Shown here piece after piece: positions 34,010-41,750 of a stretch of DNA of 64,000 nucleotides. The DNA is from Pseudomonadota bacterium (lineage in GTDB: Bacteria; Pseudomonadota; Gammaproteobacteria; Steroidobacterales; Steroidobacteraceae). The stretch is taken from NCBI GenBank assembly GCA_963204835.1, contig CAUJHJ010000040.1, positions 1 to 64,000 of the forward strand, given 5' to 3'. Every line of letters starts with the position of its first letter. Within the stretch, counting starts at the first letter, position 1. The notes beneath the pieces are model-generated. The model saw nothing but the letters and a program-made list of their open reading frames with translations, was not told where the DNA came from and made no database searches. Both the position numbers and the translations under genes were made by a program.

Positions 34010-35495
34010 TGGGAGCCTCCCGCAGGACTGCACGGACGCGCGCCCGCACTCCGCACTGCATGATCCCGGCAATTTCGTTCGTCAGCTGCCTGCTAAATCC
34101 CGGGCTCTCCGGCAGGTCGGCTCCGAAGATTTCGCGCATCCCGAGGAATCCTTCGGCCAGCCCCGCGGCGCTGCCGGATTCGCGGCTGGCAATCTCCGCG
34201 AAGCGGGCCGCGAGCGGGTCGTCGACCGTATGCGGTGCGCCCTCTCCGAGGCCCGCGGCGTACAGGATCCAAGCGGCGATCACGAGCAGGATCAAGGATG
34301 CGGATTGACCCGCCTCAAGTCGCTGCCGCAACGGCGCGAGCAGTCGCTGCGGCAGCTTCTGCGAGCCGTCCATCGCGATCTGCCCGAGCGCGTGCCGCAA
34401 GGCGCTGTTGCCGAAGCGCGCCAGCAGGCGATGCTGGTAGGCGGCCAGATCGAGACCCTCGGTTGGCACCAGGGTGGGGGCCAGTTCGTCGCGCATCAGC
34501 ATTTCGATGAAAGGGCGAAGATCGGAGTCGGCCATCGCCTCGTGCACCATGCGATAGCCCGCGGCGAGGCCGAGATAGGCCAGGCTCGAATGGCTGCCAT
34601 TGAGCAACCGCAACTTGGCGATCTCGAACGGCCGCACGTCCCTCACCCACTGTACGCCGGTGAGATCGAGGGCGGGGCGGGCGCCGGCGAACCGGTCTTC
34701 GATCACCCACTGGGTGAAAGGCTCCGTCACCACCAGTGCGAGATCCCGAAGGCCCGTCTCCGACTCGGCCTCGGCAATATCGGCGGCTGTGGTCGCGGGA
34801 ACGAGGCGATCGACCATGCTCGAGGGAAACGCCACGCCGCGTTCGATCCAATCGGCCAGGCCCGGATCGAGCCGCCCGGCAAGATCCACCACGATGCGGC
34901 GCAAGGCGGCGCCGTTGTTCGGCAGGTTGTCGCAACAAAGGACTGTCGGTGCCGCCACGCTTGCCTGCCGCCGCGCCCGCAGGCCGGCGACAAGCAGGCC
35001 AATTGCACTGCGGGGCCGCACGGGATCGCGAAGGTCGTGGACGATGTCGTCGTGCTCGATGTCGAGCCGGCCGGTAGCGGGAGAGCGGCAGTAACCCTTC
35101 TCGGTCACCGTCATCGAGATGAGCCGCGTCGATGGCCGCGCGATGGTTGCGATGACGGCGGCAGGGTCGTCCGGCGCAACAAGGACCGCGGCCAGCGACT
35201 GGACCAGGCGATAGCGCGTGCCGGCGGCATCGCGCTCGGCCACCGTGTACAGGCACTCCTGGGGCAGAAGCTGTTCGCGGACGGATGCCGAGCGGCACGA
35301 GACGCCACAGATCCGCCAGTCGCCACCGGCGCGATCCAGCAGTTCGTCAAAATGACTGGCCTGGTGCGCGCGATGGAAAGCCCCCAGCCCGAGATGGACG
35401 ATGCCCACGCCGTGGGCCTCGCGCCGGTAGCGGGGCCGGCGCACGGCCGGGGACAGGCGCGCAAGGCTCGCCGGATGCAGGCGCGTCGCGTTCAC
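34002..35495 (-). CDS. uxuB: Fructuronate reductase (D-mannonate oxidoreductase)
   Basis: A 497-residue polyol-specific long-chain dehydrogenase reducing D-fructuronate to D-mannonate with NADH. The N-terminal NAD site is GIVHLGLGAFHRAHQ; the catalytic region is EIAKLRLLNGSHSSLAYLG, whose Lys, Asn and His are conserved in mannitol and mannonate dehydrogenases. Tagaturonate reductase (UxaB) is a close relative, but uxaC plus manD next door favour the fructuronate/mannonate reaction. It overlaps uxaC by ATGA and eda by eight bases. Confidence 0.92.
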   Translation of the reverse strand: MNATRLHPASLARLSPAVRRPRYRREAHGVGIVHLGLGAFHRAHQASHFDELLDRAGGDWRICGVSCRSASVREQLLPQECLYTVAERDAAGTRYRLVQSLAAVLVAPDDPAAVIATIARPSTRLISMTVTEKGYCRSPATGRLDIEHDDIVHDLRDPVRPRSAIGLLVAGLRARRQASVAAPTVLCCDNLPNNGAALRRIVVDLAGRLDPGLADWIERGVAFPSSMVDRLVPATTAADIAEAESETGLRDLALVVTEPFTQWVIEDRFAGARPALDLTGVQWVRDVRPFEIAKLRLLNGSHSSLAYLGLAAGYRMVHEAMADSDLRPFIEMLMRDELAPTLVPTEGLDLAAYQHRLLARFGNSALRHALGQIAMDGSQKLPQRLLAPLRQRLEAGQSASLILLVIAAWILYAAGLGEGAPHTVDDPLAARFAEIASRESGSAAGLAEGFLGMREIFGADLPESPGFSRQLTNEIAGIMQCGVRARVRAVLREAPNG

Positions 35496-36907
35496 AGCCG
35501 ATAGGCTCGCTTGCAGAGCCGGTAGGCGAGGTCGATGGCGATTTCAAGCGCCTCGTCCTCGTCGAGCTGGTGCTCTGCCACGAGTTCGGCGAGATAGCCG
35601 CAATCGACCCGGCGCGCAACGTCGTGCCGAGCCGGAATCGAGCAGAAGGCCCGGGTATCGTCGTTGAATCCCACTGTGTTGTAGAAGCCGGCCGTTTCGG
35701 TCACCTGGCGCCGAAACCTCCGCATGCCTTCCGGGCTATCGTGAAACCACCACGCGGGGCCGAGTTTCAGCGCGGGGTAGTGGCCGGCGAGCGGCGCGAG
35801 CTCGCGTGCATAAGTCGACTCGTCCAGCGTGAAGACGATCAGTGTCAGGCGGGAGTCGTTGCCGTGGCGGTCGAGGAGCGGCTTGAGTCCCCCGACATAG
35901 TCCGTGCGTTGCGGCATGTCGGCGCCCTTGTCGCGGCCGAACCGTGCGAAGAGCTCCGCGTTGTGATTGCGATGGGAGCCCGGGTGCAGTTGCATGACGA
36001 GGCCGTCTTCCAGGCTCATGCCTGCCATGACCGTCAGCATGTGCGCGCGGAACAGTTCCGCATCCCGGGCCGTGATGGCGCCCGCGACGACTCGCCGGAA
36101 CAACGCCCGTGCCTCCCGGTCACCCAGGCTCGCGGTCGCCGCCGTCGGATGACCGTGATCGGTCGCCGTGGCTCCCATCGCGGCGAAATAGCGCCGCCGC
36201 GCGCGCAATGCGTCCAGATAGCCCTGGTAGCCGAAGGCATCGCAGCCGGTGATATCGGAGAGTCGCGCGAGATTGCCGCGAAAACCCTCGAATTCCGGAT
36301 CGAGCACCGGGTCGGGCCGGAAGGTCGTGATCAGGCGCCCCGGCCAGCCTGAACGGCGCGTCTCCTCGTGATGCCGCAGGTCATCGAGCGGGGATTCCGT
36401 GGTCGCGAGGACTTCGATGCCGAATTGCTCGAAGAGTGCGCGCGGCCGGAACGCCGCCTCCGCCAGCTTGCCGCTGATCGCGTCGAAATAGTGATCGGCC
36501 GTTTCTGCCTGCAGCCTGACGTCGAGGCCGAAGACCGCGGCGAACACCCAGTCGAGCCACAGGCGTGACGGCGTGCCGCGGAACAGGTGGTAGTTCGCGG
36601 CGAACAACCGCCAGACGCTGCGGGAGTCCGCCTCGCGGGGCGTGCCGTCGCTGCGCGCCACCCCCAGCCGCTCGAGCGCAATGCCCTGGCTGTACAGCAT
36701 GCGCAGCAGGTAGTGGTCGGGCGTGATGAGCAATTGCGCGGGATCGGCGAAGGGCTCATTGCCCGCGAACCAGGCAGGGTCCGTGTGCCCGTGCGGGCTG
36801 ACGATGGGCAACCGCCTGACCTCGGAATACAGGCGGCGTGCGATCGCGCGCGTGCCCGGCTCCGCAGGCAAGAGCCTGTCGGGGTGCAGGGCCAGTGAGG
36901 CAGCCAC
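35492..36907 (-). CDS. uxaC: Glucuronate isomerase
   Basis: A 471-residue uronate isomerase of the amidohydrolase superfamily converting D-glucuronate to D-fructuronate (and galacturonate to tagaturonate). The N-terminal metal motif is VSPHGHTDPAWF (HxH), followed by LITPDHYLLRMLYSQGI; later ligands include MQLHPGSHRNHN and the acidic VGFNDDTRAF segment. Length matches E. coli UxaC (470). It starts four bases after the gntR stop and is coupled to uxuB by ATGA. Confidence 0.96.
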   Translation of the reverse strand: MAASLALHPDRLLPAEPGTRAIARRLYSEVRRLPIVSPHGHTDPAWFAGNEPFADPAQLLITPDHYLLRMLYSQGIALERLGVARSDGTPREADSRSVWRLFAANYHLFRGTPSRLWLDWVFAAVFGLDVRLQAETADHYFDAISGKLAEAAFRPRALFEQFGIEVLATTESPLDDLRHHEETRRSGWPGRLITTFRPDPVLDPEFEGFRGNLARLSDITGCDAFGYQGYLDALRARRRYFAAMGATATDHGHPTAATASLGDREARALFRRVVAGAITARDAELFRAHMLTVMAGMSLEDGLVMQLHPGSHRNHNAELFARFGRDKGADMPQRTDYVGGLKPLLDRHGNDSRLTLIVFTLDESTYARELAPLAGHYPALKLGPAWWFHDSPEGMRRFRRQVTETAGFYNTVGFNDDTRAFCSIPARHDVARRVDCGYLAELVAEHQLDEDEALEIAIDLAYRLCKRAYRL

Positions 36908-36911
36908 GAAG

Positions 36912-37691
36912 TTAGTGGCGCGCCAGCGCGGCTGCCACGGCGAAGCGATTGCGCCGTGCCACGGCCTTGGCCTTGGCCGCCGCCAGCGCCTCCGATTCGG
37001 TCGCGTCGAGGAGGTAGTTCATGACCTGCTTGAGGTGCTTCTGCATCGCCGTCCGCGCCGCCTGCGCGTCGCGGTTGCGCAGGGCGTTGAGGATCGCCCG
37101 ATGTTCGGCAATGACCGGCTTGACGCCGCGTGCGCGCGAACGCCGGAAGAGCTCGACGCACAGCGGGCTCTTCAGCCGGATGGTCCACAGCGACTCGACG
37201 ACCGACGCGATGGCCCGGTTGCCCGTGGCATCCGCGATCATCTGGTGGAACTTCCGGTCGGCGTCCTCGCCATGGCCGTGCCGGTTGGCTGCCTCCATTT
37301 CCGCCAGCAGGTCCTCGAGCCCGGCGATCTCGCGGTCGGAAATCTGGGTGGCGGCGAGTGCGGCGGATTCGCCCTCGAACAGGATGCGGGCTTCGGTCAG
37401 GTCGAACGGGCCGACATCCACTGGCAGCGAAAGGATCCGGGTGGTCGGCAGCGCAATGACATACACCCCGGAACCCTTCTTCACCTTGACCGCGCCGTCG
37501 TTCTGCAGGGTGACGATGGCCTCGCGGACGGTCGTGCGGCTCACCCTGAAGGCCGTTGCGAGGTCGCGCTCGCCGGGCAGCCGGCCGCCGACGGGGTACT
37601 TGCCGCCGGCAATCGCCATCGCGAGCTTTTCGGCCAGCTGGCGGTAGAGGCGCGAGCTGTGGGTCTCGGGCTTCTCAGGGGTTCGTGCCAT
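36912..37691 (-). CDS. GntR/FadR-family regulator of the hexuronate genes
   Basis: A 259-residue regulator with an N-terminal winged helix (YPVGGRLPGERDLATAFRVSRTTVREAIVTLQ) and a FadR-type C-terminal all-helical FCD domain (RKFHQMIADATGNRAI, VIAEHRAILNALRNRDAQAA), whose metal-binding histidines sense small acids. It is the UxuR/ExuR type by position: first gene of the uxaC-uxuB-eda-transporter operon and divergent from manD-kdgK. The ATG at 37691 is chosen over an upstream one inside the promoter region. TTGGTAAC lies just upstream of its start on its own strand, a possible autoregulatory site. Confidence 0.9.
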   Translation of the reverse strand: MARTPEKPETHSSRLYRQLAEKLAMAIAGGKYPVGGRLPGERDLATAFRVSRTTVREAIVTLQNDGAVKVKKGSGVYVIALPTTRILSLPVDVGPFDLTEARILFEGESAALAATQISDREIAGLEDLLAEMEAANRHGHGEDADRKFHQMIADATGNRAIASVVESLWTIRLKSPLCVELFRRSRARGVKPVIAEHRAILNALRNRDAQAARTAMQKHLKQVMNYLLDATESEALAAAKAKAVARRNRFAVAAALARH

Positions 37692-37695
37692 GAAA

Positions 37696-37709
37696 GTTAC
37701 CAAAGTGGT
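37696..37709. promoter_or_regulatory. Candidate GntR operator next to the gntR start
   Basis: On the minus strand this reads TTGGTAAC at 37703-37696, and on the plus strand the neighbouring ACCA-AAG-TGGT is a short inverted repeat (37699-37709). It sits within 20 bases of the gntR start codon. The same eight bases TTGGTAAC recur at 41643-41650 upstream of the TonB receptor. Confidence 0.35.
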
Positions 37710-37740
37710 GTGGGCTATCGTGGCGGAAGTGTAGCCCACT

Positions 37741-37761
37741 TATACTACCCGGTATCCGGTA
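37741..37761 (+). promoter_or_regulatory. manD-kdgK promoter -10 with overlapping palindrome
   Basis: TATACT (37741-37746) is a good -10. It adjoins the imperfect palindrome TACCCGGTATCCGGTA (37746-37761, 12 of 16 positions symmetric), which has the GGTAT core also found in E. coli UxuR/ExuR sites. No clear -35 is seen. Binding by the divergent GntR regulator is inferred. Confidence 0.4.
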
Positions 37762-37789
37762 GACACACACAGGAGCCGGTTCGCGCCCC

Positions 37790-38998
37790 ATGAAAATCAG
37801 TGCCGCACGCGTCATCGTCACTTCGCCGGGGCGCAATTTCGTCACGCTCAAGTTGCAGACCGATGAGGGCCTGTACGGCATCGGCGACGCCACCCTGAAC
37901 GGCCGCGAACTGGCCGTCGTCGCCTACCTGAACGATCACGTGCTGCCGTGCCTGATCGGCCGCGACCCGGCGCGCATCGAGGACATCTGGCAGTTCCTGT
38001 ATCGCGGCGCCTATTGGCGGCGCGGGCCGGTGACGATGCGCGCCATCGCCGCCGTCGACGTGGCCTTGTGGGACATCAAGGCCAAGCTGGCAGGCATGCC
38101 GCTGTACCAGTTGCTCGGCGGCAGGAGCCGCGAGCGGGTGCTGGTCTACGGGCATGCCAACGGCGAGGACCTGGATGCGACCGTGGACGCCGTCGGTCGG
38201 TACATCGACATGGGCTACAGGGCGGTGCGGGCGCAGTCGGGAGTTCCGGGTGTTACTCTGGCCTATGGAGTCGGGAGGGGCACCCTGAACTACGAGCCCG
38301 CCGATGCCGCGCTGCCGACGGAAACGGCCTGGAATACGTCCCGCTATCTCGACTTCGTGCCACGGCTTTTCGACCGGCTGCGCGCGCGCTTCGGCAACGA
38401 AGTCGAACTGCTGCACGACGTGCATCATCGCCTCACGCCGATGGAGGCGGCCCGCCTGGGGCGGTCACTCGAGCCGCACCGGCTCTTCTGGCTCGAGGAT
38501 GCCACGCCTGCCGAGAATCAGGAGGCGTTCAGGCTGATTCGCGCACACACGACCACGCCGCTCGCCGTCGGCGAGGTGTTCAACAGCATCTGGGACTGCA
38601 AGGACCTGATCCAGGGCCAGCTCATCGACTACATACGCACGACCGTGGTGGGCGCGGGCGGCATCACGCACTTGCGCCGCATCGCCGACCTGGCTGCGCT
38701 GTACCAGGTGCGCACCGGTTGCCACGGCGCGACCGACCTGTCGCCGGTGACGATGGGCGCGGCCCTGCACTTCGATACCTGGGTGCCGAATTTCGGCATC
38801 CAGGAATACATGCGCCATACGAGCGAGACCGACGCCGTGTTTCCGCATGACTACAGGTTCGAGCGGGGCTACCTGTTCGCAGGCGATTCGCCGGGGCATG
38901 GCGTCGATATCGACGAGTCGCTGGCAGCCCGCTTCCCGTACAAGCCGGCGAGCCTGCCCATTGCGCGGCTCGAAGACGGAACGATGTGGAACTGGTAG
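37790..38998 (+). CDS. manD: D-mannonate dehydratase (enolase superfamily, ManD)
   Basis: A 402-residue enolase-superfamily enzyme dehydrating D-mannonate to 2-keto-3-deoxygluconate. The capping domain starts [18 protein letters not shown]; the barrel shows the metal ligands in [17 protein letters not shown] and VGEVFNS, the catalytic [10 protein letters not shown], and the C-terminal tryptophan MWNW typical of true ManD/RspA proteins. Residues around [11 protein letters not shown] are also conserved. ManD replaces UxuA in this pathway. AGGAG precedes the ATG by 14 bases, a long spacing. It overlaps kdgK by 13 bases. Confidence 0.94.
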   Translation: MKISAARVIVTSPGRNFVTLKLQTDEGLYGIGDATLNGRELAVVAYLNDHVLPCLIGRDPARIEDIWQFLYRGAYWRRGPVTMRAIAAVDVALWDIKAKLAGMPLYQLLGGRSRERVLVYGHANGEDLDATVDAVGRYIDMGYRAVRAQSGVPGVTLAYGVGRGTLNYEPADAALPTETAWNTSRYLDFVPRLFDRLRARFGNEVELLHDVHHRLTPMEAARLGRSLEPHRLFWLEDATPAENQEAFRLIRAHTTTPLAVGEVFNSIWDCKDLIQGQLIDYIRTTVVGAGGITHLRRIADLAALYQVRTGCHGATDLSPVTMGAALHFDTWVPNFGIQEYMRHTSETDAVFPHDYRFERGYLFAGDSPGHGVDIDESLAARFPYKPASLPIARLEDGTMWNW

Positions 38999-39957
38999 TC
39001 GACGTTGCCCGGCCGGTCGTCGCGGTCGGCGAGTGCATGCTCGAGCTGTCATGCATGGGTGCGGCGGAGGGCGCGCGCCTGGGCGCAGGCTGGACGCTCG
39101 GTCTCGGCGGCGACACTTACAACACCGCCGTCCACCTGCGCAGGCTGGGGCTGCCGGTGCGGTATTTCAGCGCACTCGGCCAGGATCAGTACAGTGCGGA
39201 GATGCTGGCGGCGTGGCGGGCGGAAGGGCTGGATACCGGCCTCGTCCTGTTCCATCCACGGCACATGCCGGGCCTCTACGCGATCCACACCGATGCGCAA
39301 GGCGAGCGCGGGTTCGCCTACTGGAGGAACTGCTCGGCAGCCCGATCCCTGTTCGATTTGCCGGGGATCGAGTCGGCATTGGCCGCTGCGGAGACGGCCG
39401 GCCTCCTGTACCTGTCAGGCATCACCCTGTCGCTGTTCGGTCCCGCGCAGCGCGCGCGCCTCGTCGAGTTGGCCGCATGCGTCCGCGCACGGGGAGGCGT
39501 CGTCGCCTTCGACGGCAACTACCGCCCGGCCGGCTGGGCGGATGTGGCCGCTGCGCGCGCGGCCATGCAGGCCGTCGCACCGCAGGTGTCGATCGCGTTG
39601 CCGACGCTGGAGGACGAGCAGCGGCTGTTTGGCGATGCGAGCGCCGGGGACGTCATCGATCGCTGGCTCGGAAGCGGTGCGATTGAAGTCGTCGTCAAGC
39701 GCGGCGCCGCGGGTTGTGTCGTGGGCGCTGCCTCGGGACGGGTTGAAGTCCCGGCGGCAGCCGTCGACCGCGTGCTCGATACGACCGGCGCAGGCGACGC
39801 CTTCAACGCCGGTTATCTCGCGGCCCGCGCGCATGGCAAAGCGCCCCCTGAAGCCGCGCAGGCCGCCGCGCGGCTTGCCGCCCGGGTGGTGCAGCATCGC
39901 GGTGCCCTCCTGCCCCGCCAGCAGGCATGGAGCGCCGACCCGGGAGGCCACGGCTAG
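38986..39957 (+). CDS. kdgK: 2-keto-3-deoxygluconate kinase (PfkB family)
   Basis: A 323-residue ribokinase/PfkB-family sugar kinase making KDPG from KDG for Eda. Visible are the N-terminal [17 protein letters not shown], the phosphate-donor region [12 protein letters not shown] and the catalytic [17 protein letters not shown] with its aspartate base. The start is GTG at 38986, inside the manD 3' end, giving a 13-base overlap and translational coupling. Substrate specificity is inferred from context. Confidence 0.93.
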   Translation: MELVVDVARPVVAVGECMLELSCMGAAEGARLGAGWTLGLGGDTYNTAVHLRRLGLPVRYFSALGQDQYSAEMLAAWRAEGLDTGLVLFHPRHMPGLYAIHTDAQGERGFAYWRNCSAARSLFDLPGIESALAAAETAGLLYLSGITLSLFGPAQRARLVELAACVRARGGVVAFDGNYRPAGWADVAAARAAMQAVAPQVSIALPTLEDEQRLFGDASAGDVIDRWLGSGAIEVVVKRGAAGCVVGAASGRVEVPAAAVDRVLDTTGAGDAFNAGYLAARAHGKAPPEAAQAAARLAARVVQHRGALLPRQQAWSADPGGHG

Positions 39958-39988
39958 AGGCTGGGCCCCGGGTAGGCGGGCGGTCGGC

Positions 39989-41551
39989 TCAGGGCTTTCC
40001 CGCGTCGGATTTCGCGTTGGACTGGATGGCCGCCTTGATGACTTCCTGCTGGAACGCCATGCGCTCCGGGAAGATCGCCGGAAGCAGTTTCGGCGCCTCG
40101 CCGAGGTCCATGGTCCATGGGTGGGCGCGAGTGAACGGCTTCCAGTCCGGAACGTCGCTCCCATTCGGGCTGCCGGTGCGGGCAAAGTTGATCCAGTAGT
40201 GCCTCAGCGGGGCCGACACTTCGATGTCGTGCGGGCTCAGGGTCATTCCCGGCCACAGCGGCTGGAGAAACAGTTGGCTGACCTCGGCGCCGTGGCCCGC
40301 GCCGGGCACCTTGCCGCGCTGGCCGTCGTCGACATAGGTGTAGTAGTAAAGCCAGGCAGGCGCCTTGGCCGCCTCCATGTCGGCGACCAGGGTCCACGCC
40401 GGGGCGAGAAACAACATGTCGCCGAAGTAGGTGTCCTTCAGCGCCTTGTCGTCCAGCGGCCCATATACCGCACGGGCCTGGTCCGGCGTGACGCCGAGCA
40501 TGATCGCGTCGAGCGGCAGGTTGATGCGCTGGATCAGGTTGGCTTCCCAGCTGTTGGCACCGGCGATGTACGGAACGGGGTTCTGGCGGCCTTCGCGGAA
40601 GACGCGACCCAGGTCATCGGGGATGACCCGGCCATCCACCACCGGATTCATGGAGCTGTCCTTCTGGGGATAGGCGAGGATCTGCGCTGCGGTGAGCGCC
40701 CGCATCTTCGCCGGCGCCTGCTCGTCGTCGGCGATGCCGAAGCTCGCGGCAAACTCGAGTCCATCGGACTCGAGCGACTTGAAGCGACCGGAAGCCTTGC
40801 GCAGGTGGCGGCTGGCGTCGGCGGCGACACCGCCGCTCTCGGAAATGGCGCGCTGGAACAGTCCCCGGGCCGACGGCGCGACCATCAGGTAGTTCACCGA
40901 TACGCCACCGGCCGATTGGCCGAAGATGGTCACCTCGCGCGGATTGCCGCCGAAGGCGGCGATGTTGTCGTGCACCCACTGCAGCGCCGCGATCTGGTCC
41001 ATCAGGCCGTAGTTCGCCAGTCCTTCGCTGGACTGCGCGCGGGTCAACGCCGGGTGGCCGAAACGACCCAGGCGGTCGAGCCGGTAGTTGATCGTGACCA
41101 GCACGATTCCCTGCCGCGCGAACTGGCTGCCGTCATAGCCGGGTTGCGACCCCGCTCCGGCGCGAAAGCCGCCACCGTGGATCCAGACCATCACCGGCAG
41201 GGCCCCCGCCTGCGCGCCAGCCGGCGCGTAGATGTTCAGGCTCAGGCAGTCCTCGCTCTGCGGCATCTCCGGCGCTCCCGGGCGAACCGGCTGCGGGCAG
41301 ATCGGGCCGAATGCCGCGGCATCCCGCACGCCGTCCCAGGCTGCTGCCGGCTGCGGCGGACGCCAGCGAAGGGCGCCCACCGGCGGCGCGGCGAAAGGAA
41401 TTCCGCGGAACACACGGATACCGTCCTGCGTGGTGCCGCGCAGCTTGCCCTGGGCGGTCCGCACTTCCGGGCCCGCCGCCTGCGCCGCAACGGCCAAGGC
41501 CAGGCAGGTGAGCAGCGCGCAAGCTGACATCAGTGAGTGGACTGCTCTCAT
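39989..41551 (-). CDS. Secreted type B carboxylesterase
   Basis: A 520-residue exported alpha/beta hydrolase (signal peptide ending VAAQAA). Type B signatures are clear: EDCLSLNIYAPAG, the oxyanion hole VWIHGGGFRAGAG, nucleophile elbow IFGQSAGGVS (serine about residue 205), the acid in ANSWEANL and the histidine in GAGHGAEVSQLF. In the periplasm it could remove ester groups from uronate-bearing oligosaccharides before import (inference from the adjacent hexuronate genes and divergent TonB receptor). AAGGGG lies 8-9 bases before the ATG at 41551; the longer frame upstream is not supported. Confidence 0.9.
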   Translation of the reverse strand: MRAVHSLMSACALLTCLALAVAAQAAGPEVRTAQGKLRGTTQDGIRVFRGIPFAAPPVGALRWRPPQPAAAWDGVRDAAAFGPICPQPVRPGAPEMPQSEDCLSLNIYAPAGAQAGALPVMVWIHGGGFRAGAGSQPGYDGSQFARQGIVLVTINYRLDRLGRFGHPALTRAQSSEGLANYGLMDQIAALQWVHDNIAAFGGNPREVTIFGQSAGGVSVNYLMVAPSARGLFQRAISESGGVAADASRHLRKASGRFKSLESDGLEFAASFGIADDEQAPAKMRALTAAQILAYPQKDSSMNPVVDGRVIPDDLGRVFREGRQNPVPYIAGANSWEANLIQRINLPLDAIMLGVTPDQARAVYGPLDDKALKDTYFGDMLFLAPAWTLVADMEAAKAPAWLYYYTYVDDGQRGKVPGAGHGAEVSQLFLQPLWPGMTLSPHDIEVSAPLRHYWINFARTGSPNGSDVPDWKPFTRAHPWTMDLGEAPKLLPAIFPERMAFQQEVIKAAIQSNAKSDAGKP

Positions 41552-41642
41552 TCGAAACCCCTTCTGGTGTTCGAGGCCAGGCGCCGGAATTTGTTCTGGA
41601 CTGCCCGGAGGTATGCAAGGTGGCATGGCATCGTCATCCACA

Positions 41643-41683
41643 TTGGTAACCGGATTTGTCAGACGCTGTCAATCGGTTACTAT
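41643..41683 (+). promoter_or_regulatory. TonB receptor promoter flanked by GTAACCG/CGGTTAC repeats
   Basis: A plausible sigma-70 promoter is TTGTCA (41656-41661), 16-bp spacer, TACTAT (41678-41683). A perfect 7-bp inverted repeat brackets it: GTAACCG (41646-41652), just before the -35, and CGGTTAC (41674-41680), over the -10. The left arm lies in TTGGTAACC, the same word found next to the gntR start. This is a likely operator for the hexuronate GntR regulator. Confidence 0.5.
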
Positions 41684-41750
41684 CAGGACCGACGTCGACG
41701 GGCGCACCTGACGATCGACCAGCACAAATACCAGGGGGAGTTGACCAGTC

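Noticed and set aside
39005..41527. Very long plus-strand frame (840 codons) across kdgK and the esterase
   Set aside because: Composition is typical of a shadow frame in high-GC DNA; the overlapping kdgK and esterase carry clear catalytic motifs.
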